Below, one piece after another: positions 35,287 through 46,287 of a DNA stretch of 64,000 nucleotides. Source of the stretch: Rugalucina vietnamica (taxonomy: Eukaryota; Mollusca; Bivalvia; Lucinida; Lucinidae). The stretch covers positions 60,924,812 through 60,988,811 of the forward strand of contig OZ024870.1 of NCBI GenBank assembly GCA_964017185.1, in the 5' to 3' direction. Below the pieces are notes generated by a model. The model was not told the DNA's origin. It did no database searches and saw only the letters and a list, made by a program, of their open reading frames with translations. Every line of letters begins with the position of its first letter. The first letter of the stretch is position 1. A program made the translations under genes and the position numbers.

Positions 35287-35353
35287 GCAAACAGAATAGC
35301 CCCAGATGTGACGCCGCAGAACGTGGCGTCCCATCTGGGGCTATTCTGTTTGC
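35287..35353. repeat. 67-nt near-perfect hairpin
   Basis: GCAAACAGAATAGCCCCAGA pairs with TCTGGGGCTATTCTGTTTGC, with an inner ACGCC/GGCGT stem. Wider inverted similarity (CATTTAAGCCTGGCGTCC near 35247 and GACGCCCGTAAAAATG near 35402) suggests the core of a small foldback element at about 35240-35480. Confidence 0.7.
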
Positions 35354-36082
35354 TTAGAGAATTTTCATCGAAAAATTGAATAAAATTTAAAAATCACTCC
35401 TGACGCCCGTAAAAATGAAAGTGGACTGACCCAAATGATAATGATGGGAAATTCCATTCGTCAAATATGGGTTAATTTTACAGCATTTCCAGACTGGCTG
35501 AGACAGACCATGACACAACATTAACCCAAATTAGCAATTAAATCCCAACAGGGAATACAGGATGGAAATACTTATTGTAAACAGTAGTGTTTTATTGAAT
35601 TCATCCATTACTGGTCTTAAGAAACGATAGCCACAGCACGAAACATACTGAAAATCTGACAAAATAGCGCTTGTAAAATGAGAATGCTTTTTAATGCTTT
35701 TTATATACTTGGCAAAGTTCAAATATAACCTTAAACAAGACTTTTCATGTTTTGTTTTGTTTTTTGCCTTTAATCACTGCTACAATTAAAGATGTCTTCT
35801 AATAATTTGGATGTCAATCAGAATTTTCTCATGCTAGTAAGTTTTGCCTGTCTAATAATGGAACGTTTTTTCATGTGGGCTGTCGGTATTTGTTAGAATA
35901 TCAGCCAATATTGGAAAAATGTTTCGCTTGATGTTCCAAGGAAATGAGGCAATTTTTTTCTTCTTTTGACAAAGATTAATCCTTATAATCCTGGCATTTC
36001 AGTTAAGGGGCATTGGCAATTCCTGTAGTTTTCATGACTGTCGTATACTTAAGCTGGGTTTAAACCTGGCAAATTTGTTTGT

Positions 36083-36215
36083 TTTGTGGTTTAATGTCCA
36101 AGTCAACAATTTTTAAGTCATGTTGGTATGAAGCTACCGCTTTCTTGGCATTAACCAGTACTATGAGAAGTTGCTCAAGGCCATAATCTGGTAACAGTGG
36201 GGTCTGAATTTGAAG
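36083..36215 (-). mobile_element. SINE tail fragment
   Basis: TTTAATGTCCAAGTCAACAA and CATGTTGGTATGAAGCTACC, matching the SINE tail elsewhere in the window; a similar fragment lies at about 215-340. Confidence 0.45.
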
Positions 36216-36437
36216 CAGACACTGGAGCGAGTTAGCACTGTTGATAATAATACATTTCTTTCCAAAAACTGTAGAACCCCCCAATTTTTACAGATTTTCA
36301 ACCACAATAGGGAAAACAATATTATTTTTCACAGCCAATATGCCTGTAACTGCAGAAAATCATCAATGATAGTTAGAAATTGCATGCAGACATGAATGCA
36401 ATAAAACTGGCACAGCAGGGAATCATAAAGCTAACAT

Positions 36438-36950
36438 CATCAGGATAACATGTCCGTGTAATGTATACCCCACTTTTATATGAGCCTCGACGCGAGAAAA
36501 CCGGTCTTCGGGGTTTCCGACCAGGTCCGACACAAACCGGCCTGTACAAACTCAGAAAAGAGCTAGAAGCTTGAAATTTCGGATTTAAGTAGAAGAGGAA
36601 TTGTACTATCCGAGTAGCGAAAACAAAGGCGCTGATCAGCTTCGCGGTTACCGCGAAGCTGATCTGCGCCTTTGTTTTCGCCTAGGCAAAAATCCGGTTT
36701 TCTCACGATGCGGCTCATATAGTAAAACTGGGGTATACCGGGGTTTTTTTTTTTTCTTCTTATTTTTTATCCAAAACATAAATTGTGGGTTCTCATTAGA
36801 ACCGCCTCCCCAAGGAAATTCTAACATGAACCCTCAATCAATGTTTTGAGCAAAAATATTAAACATATAAACAAAAATTTTCTAACAAAAATTTCAGTTA
36901 TTACTGCTAAAATAATTCTATGTATGTTGTATGGGCATGTTTTCGTAATG
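36438..36950 (+). repeat. D-family element, copy 6, interrupted by M20
   Basis: CATCAGGATAACATGTCCGT start, CATGGGCATGTTTTCGTAATG end at 36950. The M element 36481-36718 is inserted inside at ...TTTTATA / TATAGTAAAACTGG, giving an internal reference for the M target site. Confidence 0.8.
36481..36718 (+). repeat. M-family element M20 inside D copy 6
   Basis: TGAGCCTCGACGCGAGAAAA start and TTCTCACGATGCGGCTCA end; AAAACCGG subfamily, intact hairpin. The uninterrupted D consensus (CTTTTATATAGCAAAACTGG) shows that exactly TA was duplicated on insertion. Confidence 0.9.
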
Positions 36951-37212
36951 TTTAACTGTCAGAATAGATAACAACTGTTTATTGATTGATTATTCACTCC
37001 TTCTCCTCCCACACTATAAACAAATCTCATGCTCCAATAAAATAATAATGAAAAAATAACAACTCTCTTAGGCATGGTGCAAGCACTGCTTGAGGCTGGG
37101 TAGTGAAACTTCAAACTGTAGTAAAACTGAACACAAAGTATGGTTTGTACAGATTTGGCTAGTGCAACAGTCGAGATTTGTTTGAGCTAGGGCGCAATAG
37201 TTTTAGGTTATT

Positions 37213-37418
37213 TGAGCCGCCTCATGAGAAAACCGACAATCTGCATATGCGAAAACAAAGACACTGATCAGCTTTGTTTTCGCTATATGGATAGTACAAT
37301 TTCCCTTCTTCTTACATCCGAATTTTCAAGCTTCAAGCCTGCTTCTGTGACTGTACAGCCTGCTTTGTGTCAGACCTGGTCGGAAACCACATTGTTGGTT
37401 TTCCCACGAGGCGGCTCA
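37213..37418 (-). repeat. M-family element M21
   Basis: TGAGCCGCCTCATGAGAAAA start and TTCCCACGAGGCGGCTCA end, TT on both sides. The hairpin loop is deleted (AAAGACACTGATCAGCTTTG). Confidence 0.82.
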
Positions 37419-38027
37419 TTTCATTGGTTGGTTTCATGTCTCACACGTTAGACTGGAGAAGCCTGGGACTGAAAGCTTGACCCCTGGTTTACAAGGCAAG
37501 TGGCTTATTTCACTACACCATAATAACATAAATGTTCCCTTCTCAGTGCAACATGCTGTACATATATTTGACGAAAGGGCCTGTAACATGTGTTGTAGCA
37601 AAGCCTGACATGTTTTATTGATGAAAATCTTTGTGGAGTAAATTAATCAGGAAGTTATTGCAACACTGTGTGCACAACAGAAAATCAAAGAAGTAATTAA
37701 ATCATGAGATTCCAATCTGCAGCAACACAATGATTGAACATAATTATCAGAACATTAGAACTTATTTAATGGGTGCAGTATGAAGTTTGAAGATTTTCAC
37801 TGTATAAATACTGTTTTTAGACAGACTTTCACTTTCTCTTTTTTTCTCAACAACAAATTTATATTTTGCATTTTAGGGTGATTTTAACAATTATTTGGTG
37901 TGTCCAAACATTTTTGATTTTTCAATTCTATGCTTTGTTCATGAAGCACCAAGTAGACATGTCACTGAAACCAACAACTGTACAGACTGGTCTACAACTT
38001 CATTCAGCAGCTGCCAGCCAGGCATAA
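37419..38027. other. Intronic sequence, nothing recognised
   Basis: AT-rich stretch between M21 and family B element 1. The 69-codon frame at 37895-38104 runs into the B element and is not credible. Confidence 0.55.
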
Positions 38028-41000
38028 TAAGAGCTGTCGCAGGACAGCGTAGCTCGCCTGACTTGTGCTTTGCCACTAAATCTATTAAAATCTATGACCC
38101 ATGACACTGACCTCAAGGTCACTTAGGTAGGTCGTGATAATACAGCATAAAACTTCAGACCAATATCTACCAACATGCAAAGTATCAACTAGATACATCA
38201 GCATGTTCAAGAGATATAGACTTCTAAAAACTTTAACCAAAAACTTTAACACAAAATTTCTAAGTCTATGACCTTGACCTCAAAGTCACCCAAGTGGGTT
38301 GTGATGGTACCGCATATAACTTCAGATCAATATCTACCAACATGCAAAGTACCAATTTGATCCATCAACATGTTCAAGAAATATAGACTTGTAAAAACTT
38401 TAACCAAAATCTTTAACACACAAAATTTCTAAGTCCGTGACCTTGACCTCAAGGTCACCCAGGTGGGTCGTGATGGTACTGCATAAACTTCAGATCAATA
38501 TCTACCAACATGCAAAGTATCAATTTGATCCATCAACATGTTAAAGAAACATAGACTTCTAAAAACTTTAACCAATAAGAGCTGTCGCAGGACAGCATGC
38601 TCGACTGCTTCTGACCTTTGTCAAACATAAGGCCAAACCCGACCAGTAACCCAAAGCATTATGCTCAGACATCTTTTTGCCTTGATGCAATAAGGCAAAA
38701 TCACTGAACCATGAAAGTTAACTATAACTACCTAAGATTTAAAGGTCTCACTCGTATTGTGAAAGAAGTGTGTTCATATACCAACTGAGTGCCAAGACAC
38801 AAGGCAAAATCACTGAACCGTGAAATAAGGTCACACTGACCTATAAGTATTTCAGGGTCAAAGGTCTGGTGAAACTTACTCATAATGTGAAAGAAATATG
38901 ATCATATACCCATTCAGTGTTGAGATATAAAGCAAAATCACTGAACCATGAAATTAGATCATAGTGACCTATAAGCATGTTTGGGTTAAAGGTCTGGTCA
39001 TACTCATTCATAATCAGAAAGAAGTATGAAAAAATACCAACTGAGTGTCGAGATATAAGGCAAAATCACTGAACCATGAAATTAGGTAACAGTGACCCAG
39101 GAATACTTTAAGGTCAAAGGTCTTGTCATACTCATACATATCGTGAAAGAAGTATGTTCATAAACCAATTGAGTGCCGAGATATAAAAGAAAATCACTGA
39201 ACCGTGAAATTAGGTCATATTGACCTAGGACTACTTTAGGGTCAAAGGTCTTGTCATACGCAAACATAGTGTGAAAGAACTTTGTTCATCAACCACTTAA
39301 GTGCCGAGATATAAGGCAAAGTCACTGAACCGTGAAATTAGGTCACAGTGACCTATAAGTATATTGGGGTCAAAGGTCTGGTCATACTCACTCATAATCT
39401 GAAAAAAGTATGAAAATATACTAATTGAGTGTCAAGATATAAGGCAAAATCACTGAACCGTGAAATTAGGTCACAGTGACCTAGGACTACTTCAGGGTCA
39501 AAGATCTTGTCATACGCAAACAAACTTTGAAAATAGTTTGTTCATAAACCATTTGAGTAACGAGATGTAAGGCAAAATCACTGAACCGTGAAATTAGGTC
39601 ACAGTGACCTATAAGTATATTGGGGTCAAAGGTCTGGTCATACTCACTCATAATCTGAAAAAAGTATGAAAATATACTAATTGAGTGTCAAGATATAAGG
39701 CAAAATCACTGAACCGTGAAATTAGGTCACAGTGACCTATAAGTATATTGGGGTCAAAGGCCTGGTCGTACTCACTCATAATCTGAAAGAAGTAAGAAAA
39801 TATACTAATTGAGTGTCAAGATATAAGGCAAAATCACTGAACCATGGAAAGTAGGTCAACCGACCCTTACCGTCATGACACACAAGTCAGTGTCACAAAG
39901 TCAAAAGATGAATGACCAACCATCTTCCTAAGTTGTTTCTATTAAGAAATAAAAAGAAAAAAATTTGGGGAGTTCTAGATTTTGACCTCTAGCCCCGCCC
40001 CCCCTGACTCCGATCCAGAGGTACGATGTCATGGAACCTCAAGTGTATGAAGTATGAATGCTTTATGATAAGTTGTTGTCAAGATATGGACTCTTTGTAA
40101 AAGTTACACAACAGTACATCTATTTTTTACAGTGTTCTAGTTTTTAACCTCCAGCCCCACCCCCCAGGCATGGACCCAGAGATCCGATGCCATGAAATGA
40201 AACTCAACCCTACAGGGTACCTATGGTCCGAGTATGAAAGCCCTCTGATAAAAAGTTTTCAAGATATAGACTTCTAGAATACTATATCACAGAAAAGCCA
40301 TTATTATTAATGGTGTTCTAGATTTTAACCTCTAGCCCCACCCCCTGGCATGGACCCAGAGATGTGATGCCATGGAATGAAAGCCGACCTTACAGGGTGT
40401 CAATGGCCCAAGCATCAATGCTTTCTGATGAGTGGTTGTCAAGATATGGACTTCTAGAAAACTTTAACACAAGAATTGCCATTTTTGAAGGTGTTCTAGA
40501 TTTTAACCTCCAGCGCCACCCCCTGGCCTGGACCCAGGGGCCCGATGCCATGGAATGAAAGCTAACCCTACAGGGTATCTATGGTCCAAGTATGAATGCT
40601 TTGTGATGAGTGGTTGTCAAGATATGGACTTCTAGAAAACTTTAACGCACGGGAACGCGCACGGGAACGGGAACGGGAACGGGAACGGGAACGTGGACGA
40701 CCGGGGTGACTGCAATAGCTCTATGCACTTCGTGCAGTCGAGCTAAAAACTTTAACACAAAATTTCTAAGTCCGTGACCTTGACCTCAAGGTCACCCAGG
40801 TGGGTCATGATGTTACAGCATAAAACTTCAGACCAAAATCTACCAACATGCAAAGTATGAACTTGATCCATCTACAACTTCAAGAGATATAGACTTCTAA
40901 AAACTTTAACCAAAATCTTTAACACACAAAATTTCTAAGTCCGTGACCTTGACCTCAAGGTCACCCAGGTGGGTCGTGATGGTACTGCATAAACTTCAGA

Positions 41001-41334
41001 TCAATATCTACCAACATGCAAAGTATCAACTTGATCCATCAACATGTTAAAGAAACATAGACTTCTAAAAACTTTAACCAAAATCTTTAACACAAAAGTC
41101 CGTGACCTTGACCTCAAGGTCAGCCAGGTGGGTCATGATGTTACAGCATAAAACTTCAGACCAATATCTACCAACATGCAAAGTATGAACTTGATCCATC
41201 TACAACTTCAAGAGATATAGACTTCTAAAAACTTTAACCAAAAACTTTAACATTTGAGCAACGCCGACGCTAAAGCCAACGCCGACGCTGGGGTGACTGC
41301 AATAGCTCTTCCTGTACTTTCGTACAGGCGAGCT
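38028..41334 (+). mobile_element. Family B element 1 (outer)
   Basis: 5' end TAAGAGCTGTCGCAGGACAG (hairpin CTGTC-GCAG-GACAG) with GTAGCTCGCCTGAC. Tandem ~167-bp units follow (CCGTGACCTTGACCTCAAGG, CCAACATGCAAAGTATCAAC), then a GCCGACGC-rich segment and a 3' stem-loop CCTGTACTTTCGTACAGGCG ending AGCT. It is interrupted by a second B element at 38576-40744. The ~23-bp ends echo family A in layout but not in sequence. Confidence 0.75.
38576..40744 (+). mobile_element. Family B element nested within B1
   Basis: 5' end TAAGAGCTGTCGCAGGACAG followed by CATGCTCGACTGC. Contents: ~130-bp tandem units (CACTGAACCGTGAAATTAGG, GGGGTCAAAGGTCTGGTC) and then ~190-bp units (GGTGTTCTAGATTTTAACCT, CAAGATATGGACTTCTAGAA). 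A (GGGAAC)n microsatellite (about 40655-40692) and the 3' stem-loop GCACTTCGTGC with AGTCGAGCT close it. Removing it restores the host repeat unit exactly, apart from an ambiguity of two A residues, so it inserted without a long target duplication. Confidence 0.78.
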
Positions 41335-41736
41335 AAAAAGGGTCTTCCATGACAGTGGTCATATTTTGTTATTGCTTAAAGAGCTTGTTAGCGCCCCAAG
41401 CAGCTTCTGCAACCAGTTTTTATAATCAGTTTAGTCATAGCCAAAGTTAAAGCAAACATTGATTTCCTATAGGTCATTTGGGATAGCACAAAAAGAATGT
41501 CAAAACTGATAGATTCGTACAGTTGAAAACGTTGTCCTCTACATATAGCCACATCTGTCATGCAAGGACAGTCAGTTTCTTATTAGTTACTGCATTTCCT
41601 GTGCAAGCCTCGTACAGGAAGTTTACCAGTTTTTACCCATTCTTTCACCTGTTGTTCTTCGTTCTTGAATATTTTAATAACAGGAAATTCAATCATTTCA
41701 AAATTTTCAATCAGATATATTACAAGTAGTATATAA

Positions 41737-42840
41737 TAAGAGCTGTTGCAGGACAGCGTAGCTCGCCTGACTTATGCTTTGCCACTAAATCTATTAAAAT
41801 CTAAGACCTATGACCTTGACCTCAAGGTCTCTCAGGTTCGCCATGATGGTACAGCTTAAAACCAGTACATGTATATACCAACATGATCCATCAACATATT
41901 CAAAAGATATAGACTTCAAAAACTTTAACCCAAAATATTTTTAACATAAAATTTCTAAGTCTGTGACCTTGACCTCAAAGTCACTCAGGTGGGCATGGTA
42001 CAGCATAAAACTTCAGACCAATATCTATCAATATGCAAAGTATCAGCTTAATCCATCTATATATTCAAGAGATACAGACTTACAAAAACTTTAACACAAA
42101 ATTTCTAAGTCCATGACCTTGACCTCAGGTCACTCAGGTGGGTCGTGATGGTAAAGCATAAAACTTCAGACTAATATCTATCAATATGCAAAGTATCAAC
42201 TTGATCCATCTATATATTCAAGAGATATAGACTTACAAAAACTTTAACCAAAAACTTTAACACAAAATTTCTAAGTCCGTGACCTTGACCTCAAAGTCAC
42301 TCAGGTGGTCCATGATGGAACAGCATAAAACTTCAGACCAATATCTATCAATATGCAAAGTATTAACTCGATCCATCAACATGTTCAAGAGATGTAGACT
42401 TACAAAAACTTTAACCAAAAACTTTAACACAAAATTTGTAAGTCCGTGACCTTGACCTCAAAGTCACTCAGGTGGTCCATGATGGAACAGCATAAAACTT
42501 CAGACCAATATCTATCAATATGCAAAGTATTAACTCGATCCATCAACATGTTCAAGAGATGTAGACTTACAAAAACTTTAACCAAAAACTTTAACACAAA
42601 ATTTGTAAGTCCGTGACCTTGACCTCAAGGTCACCCAGGCGGGTCATGATGGTACAGAATAAAAGTTCAGACCAATATCTACCAGCATGCAAAGTATCAA
42701 ATTAATCCATCAACATGTTCAAGAGATATAGCCTTATAAAAACTTTAACCAAAAACTTTAACATTTTGAGCAACGCCGACGCTAACGCCGACGCCGGGGT
42801 GACTGCAATAGCTCTTCCTGTACTTTCGTACAGGCGAGCT
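41737..42840 (+). mobile_element. Family B element 2
   Basis: 5' end TAAGAGCTGTTGCAGGACAG, about six ~165-bp units with GTGACCTTGACCTCAAAGTC, a GCCGACGC segment, and 3' CCTGTACTTTCGTACAGGCG then AGCT at 42840. It lies in the first copy of a tandem duplication described at 41720-47550. Confidence 0.78.
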
Positions 42841-43088
42841 AACAATTAACAAGAAACAGATCAAATACTACAGCAGTATTAAATTAATGACTAGTGTGCT
42901 TTAATGTGTCCTCCTAATGTCATAGGAAGCTGAAAGCGTCCTTTTAGCATATCATGGCACGCTGAAAGTGCCCTTTTCTTGAGTACTTTACCATTAACTT
43001 TTTAGGGCTGTGGGGTAAAACTGTGCCACCCAAAGTTTGAATCATAAAAAAATTGTAGTGGAACTCATGTAGTAGGATGCAAATCATT

Positions 43089-43325
43089 TGAGCCACGTCA
43101 TGAGAAAACCAACAATGTGGTTTCTGACCAGGTCTGACACAAATCGAGCTGTACAAGCACAGAAGCAGGCTAGAAACTTGAAATTTTGGATATAAGTGGA
43201 AGAGGAATTGTACTATCCGAGTAGCGAAAACAAAGGCGCTGATCAGCTTCGTGGTTACCGCGAAGCTGATCTGCGCCTTTGTTTTCGTCACTTGCAGATT
43301 GTTGGTTTTCCCATGTGGTGGCTCA
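43089..43325 (+). repeat. M-family element M22 (duplicate unit 1)
   Basis: TGAGCCACGTCATGAGAAAA start, TCCCATGTGGTGGCTCA end. Paired with M23 in the second duplicate, so it predates the duplication. Confidence 0.83.
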
Positions 43326-43377
43326 TATTACAAGTAGTAAGTGATAGTTCGTCTCTCACTAATGAGAAAGACCATCA

Positions 43378-45435
43378 TTATTTCTTGAATAGTGCTGATG
43401 TGTGTTGGTGAGTTCTTTGATGGCTGACTAGGCCAATTCTGGCTCTAAACTGTCGGTTGCAAGTAGAGGAAGTCAATGTCATAGAGTCTGCTGGTGGCAC
43501 ATTTGTTTTGGCTTTGCGCTCTCTTCGCTTTCTTTCAGCTTCACAGATTCTCTTCTTTTCATAGAGAGCTGCTCCTTTGTTGATGAGACCTTGCCACTTT
43601 GATCGCTCCTGTGCAGTCTGTTCCCAGGACCCCATTGGTATTTCGAAATCCTTCAGAGAGGCTTTGAGGGTGTCTTTGTAGCGTTTCTTCTGGCCACCTT
43701 GAGAGCGCTTTCCCTCCTGTAGTTCTCCATAGAAAACTTTCTTTGGAAGTCGTGCATCAGGCATTCTTATAACATGGCCAGTCCATCTTAGCTGTGCTAG
43801 CTTTAAGACTGTATGCATGCTTTGCATCCCTGCTTTCCTCAGGACCTCTGTGTCTGGAATCTTGTCCTGCCACTTGATTTTTAACACCTTTCTCAAACAG
43901 CTTAAGTGGAAATGGTTAAGTCTCTTTGCATGGCGTTGGTATACTGTCCAGGTCTCACATGCATACAAGAGGGTTGGCAGTACCACAGCCTTGTAGACTT
44001 TCAGCTTGGTGTCAAGCTTGATTCCATTTCGCTCCCAGACATTTGCACGGAGTCTTCCGAATGCCACACTAGCTTTTGCAATTCTGGCAGTGATCTCATC
44101 ATCAATATGCACTGCTCTGGAGAGAGTGCTTCCCAGGTAGGTGAACTTGTCAACAACTTTCAGTTTTTGCCCATTCACAGTGATGTTTGGTTCATTATAT
44201 GGTTTTCCGGGGGCTGGTTGGTGTACAACCTCTGTCTTTTTTGTGCTGATTGTGAGATCATAGTTATCACATGACTGTGAGACTTGATCCATGGCTCTTT
44301 GCATTTTTGCCTCTGTGTTGGCATTCTTATCCATATCATCTGCATAGAGGAGCTCATCTAGCACATCAGTCTGGACCTTAGTTTTGGCTTGCAACCTTCT
44401 GAGGTTGAATATGTTGCCATCAAAACGGTACCTGATTGGAAAACCAGTGTCACTGTCCTGAAAAGCATCCATAAGCATGGCAGAAAACATCATGCTGAAC
44501 AGTGTTGGTGCCAGAACACAGCCTTGTTTGACCCCATTTGTTACTTCAAATGGTTCAGAGAACTCTCCATCATTCTGCACACGTGCCTGCATGCCATCAT
44601 GAAACTGCCGCACCATAGCTATGAATCTGGGTGGACAGCCAAACTTGGCCATGATTTTCCAGAGTCCATCACGACTAACAGTGTCAAAAGCTTTGGTGAG
44701 GTCAACAAACGTCATGTATAGATCTACATTCTGTTCTTGGCATTTCTCCTGAAGCTGTCTTGCTGTGAAGATCATGTCTATTGTCCCTCTGTCTTTTCTG
44801 AATCCACATTGACTTTCTGGGATAAGTCCCGTCTGATCAAGATGAGCATTCAGACGATTCAACAGAATTTTTGCAAGTATCTTCCCAGCAATTGATAGGA
44901 GGGAGATGCCTCTGTGATTGTCACAGACTTGAGGATTTCCTTTCCGCTTGTATAGGTGGATTATGGATGCATCCTTAAATTCTTGTGGGATAGCCTCCTT
45001 CCTCCACATACAGTGAAACAACTCTGTCAGTTTCTCTGCCATGGGTAGCCCCCCAGCCTTGTAAACTTCGGCAGGAATTGCATCTGCACCTGGGGCTTTG
45101 CCAGATGATAGTTGTTGAACTGCTTTTCTTGTTTCCGTAACGGTAGGAAATTCATCTAACAGAACATTGCACTCTATCTGCGGAAGTCTGTCGATTGCAT
45201 CCTGATTGATGCTTGATGGTCGATTAAGCACACTATTGAAGTGTTCTGCCCACCTTTCCAAGATAGCTTCTTTATCTGTGAGAAGAGTGTTTCCATCTGC
45301 ACTGAGCAATGTGGTGGCTCCAGAACTCTTTGGACCATAAATGGTTTTCAGTGCATCATGAAATTTCTTCATGTCCTTTCTATCCGCAAAATACTGAATT
45401 TCTTCTGTTTTCTTCCTCAGCCAGGAATCTTGCAT
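43378..45435 (-). CDS. LINE reverse transcriptase (partial ORF2)
   Basis: 685 residues open from the first Met; the frame stays open upstream to a stop near 45605. Reverse transcriptase motifs are clear: KAPGADAIPAEVYK near residue 115, GISLLSIAGKI near 177, motif A FVDLTKAFDTVSRDGLW near 243, motif B NGVKQGCVLAPTLF near 300, and catalytic LLYADDMD with YADD at 364-367. A C-terminal segment (CNRQFRARIGLVSHQRTH) resembles the zinc finger common in this LINE group, but the first cysteine is Ser. The N-terminal endonuclease is not contiguous; its start lies inverted at 45725-46039. The intact reverse transcriptase suggests a fairly recent insertion, but this copy cannot make full ORF2. Confidence 0.9.
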   Translation of the reverse strand: MQDSWLRKKTEEIQYFADRKDMKKFHDALKTIYGPKSSGATTLLSADGNTLLTDKEAILERWAEHFNSVLNRPSSINQDAIDRLPQIECNVLLDEFPTVTETRKAVQQLSSGKAPGADAIPAEVYKAGGLPMAEKLTELFHCMWRKEAIPQEFKDASIIHLYKRKGNPQVCDNHRGISLLSIAGKILAKILLNRLNAHLDQTGLIPESQCGFRKDRGTIDMIFTARQLQEKCQEQNVDLYMTFVDLTKAFDTVSRDGLWKIMAKFGCPPRFIAMVRQFHDGMQARVQNDGEFSEPFEVTNGVKQGCVLAPTLFSMMFSAMLMDAFQDSDTGFPIRYRFDGNIFNLRRLQAKTKVQTDVLDELLYADDMDKNANTEAKMQRAMDQVSQSCDNYDLTISTKKTEVVHQPAPGKPYNEPNITVNGQKLKVVDKFTYLGSTLSRAVHIDDEITARIAKASVAFGRLRANVWERNGIKLDTKLKVYKAVVLPTLLYACETWTVYQRHAKRLNHFHLSCLRKVLKIKWQDKIPDTEVLRKAGMQSMHTVLKLAQLRWTGHVIRMPDARLPKKVFYGELQEGKRSQGGQKKRYKDTLKASLKDFEIPMGSWEQTAQERSKWQGLINKGAALYEKKRICEAERKRRERKAKTNVPPADSMTLTSSTCNRQFRARIGLVSHQRTHQHTSALFKK

Positions 45436-45724
45436 GTCCCTAAGCTTGGTCTGGACTGTCTTACAAATGTTGCTGTAGGCTGCTTTCTTTGATACTGAGC
45501 TAGTATCATCTTGACACAGGCGGCTCAGTTCTAATGGTCGTTTTCTGTGAGGAGAAGCAGTAAGCAGAATTCGGCAGTCGGCTGAGTGACTGAGCAGACC
45601 TATTTAGGACCGCACTGCTCACCCCCGTAGCATGGGGAAGGGGCTAGAAAAGGTGCCCTAAACAATTGCCTGCTTCAAACCCCCTGGCTGGTTAACCGCG
45701 ATCAGCGGGGATCCCCTTAAGCGG

Positions 45725-46039
45725 TTAAAATACAAAGAAAAAAGCTAGAGTAATCCCCTTACGGATTGGCGCATGGAATGTGCGCACTTTAATGGATAGT
45801 GCTGGGTCAGATAGACCACAGCGTAGAACGGCCCTTGTGGGCAGAGAACTTGGGAGGTATGATATACAGATAGCTGCATTGAGTGAGACTCGGTTCGCAG
45901 ATGTTGGGGAGATCAAAGAAGTTGGTGCTGGATACACCTTCTTCTGGAGTGGACGCAAAAGTGAAGAGAGGCGTGAAGCAGGAGTTGGCTTTGCCATCAA
46001 AACAGAACTTGTTGGTAAGCTGTCAGGATTGCCAAAAGG
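45725..46039 (+). pseudogene. Inverted LINE endonuclease N-terminus
   Basis: Plus-strand frame reading IRIGAWNVRTLMDSAGSD through IQIAALSETRF and FFWSGRKSEE, the start of an exonuclease-endonuclease-phosphatase domain (GAWNVRTL and the catalytic-Glu SETRF motif). It ends abruptly at the target duplication (46040) after about 90 codons. The preceding ~100 bp (CCCCGTAGCATGGGGAAGGG onward) are the LINE 5'UTR. It belongs to the same insertion as the reverse transcriptase at 43378-45435, turned round. Confidence 0.8.
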
Positions 46040-46287
46040 CAAGTAGTAAGTAACAATTAACAGGAACCAGATCAAATACTACAGCAGTATTAAATTACTG
46101 ACTAGTGTGCTTTAATGTGTCCTCCTAATGTCATAGGACGTTCTTTTTTTTTTGCATGTCGATGTGCTCTGAAAGCGCCCTTTTAGCATATCATGGCACG
46201 CTGAAAGTGCCCTTTTCTTGAGTACTTTACCATTAACTTTTTCGGGCTGTGGGGAAAAACTGCGCCAACCAAAGTTTGAATCATGAA

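Larger units (their letters stand above)
43343..46039 (-). mobile_element. RTE/RTEX-like LINE with inverted 5' part
   Basis: A 2697-bp non-LTR retrotransposon bounded by a 12-bp direct repeat CAAGTAGTAAGT at 43331-43342 and 46040-46051. The reverse transcriptase lies on the minus strand (43378-45435), followed by only ~35 bp of 3'UTR and no poly-A. From about 45610 to 46039 the sequence is the 5'UTR and the first ~90 codons of the endonuclease, on the plus strand. A single pair of target duplications around both halves shows one insertion event with 5' inversion (twin priming), with the middle of the endonuclease region missing. Confidence 0.88.

Noticed and set aside
40420-40475. CTGATGAG ... 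GAAA hammerhead-ribozyme-like core
   Set aside because: The required stems do not form, and the phrase is part of a family B tandem unit.
43906-44721. Plus-strand ORFs of 110-122 codons
   Set aside because: Antisense shadows of the LINE reverse transcriptase at 43378-45435.
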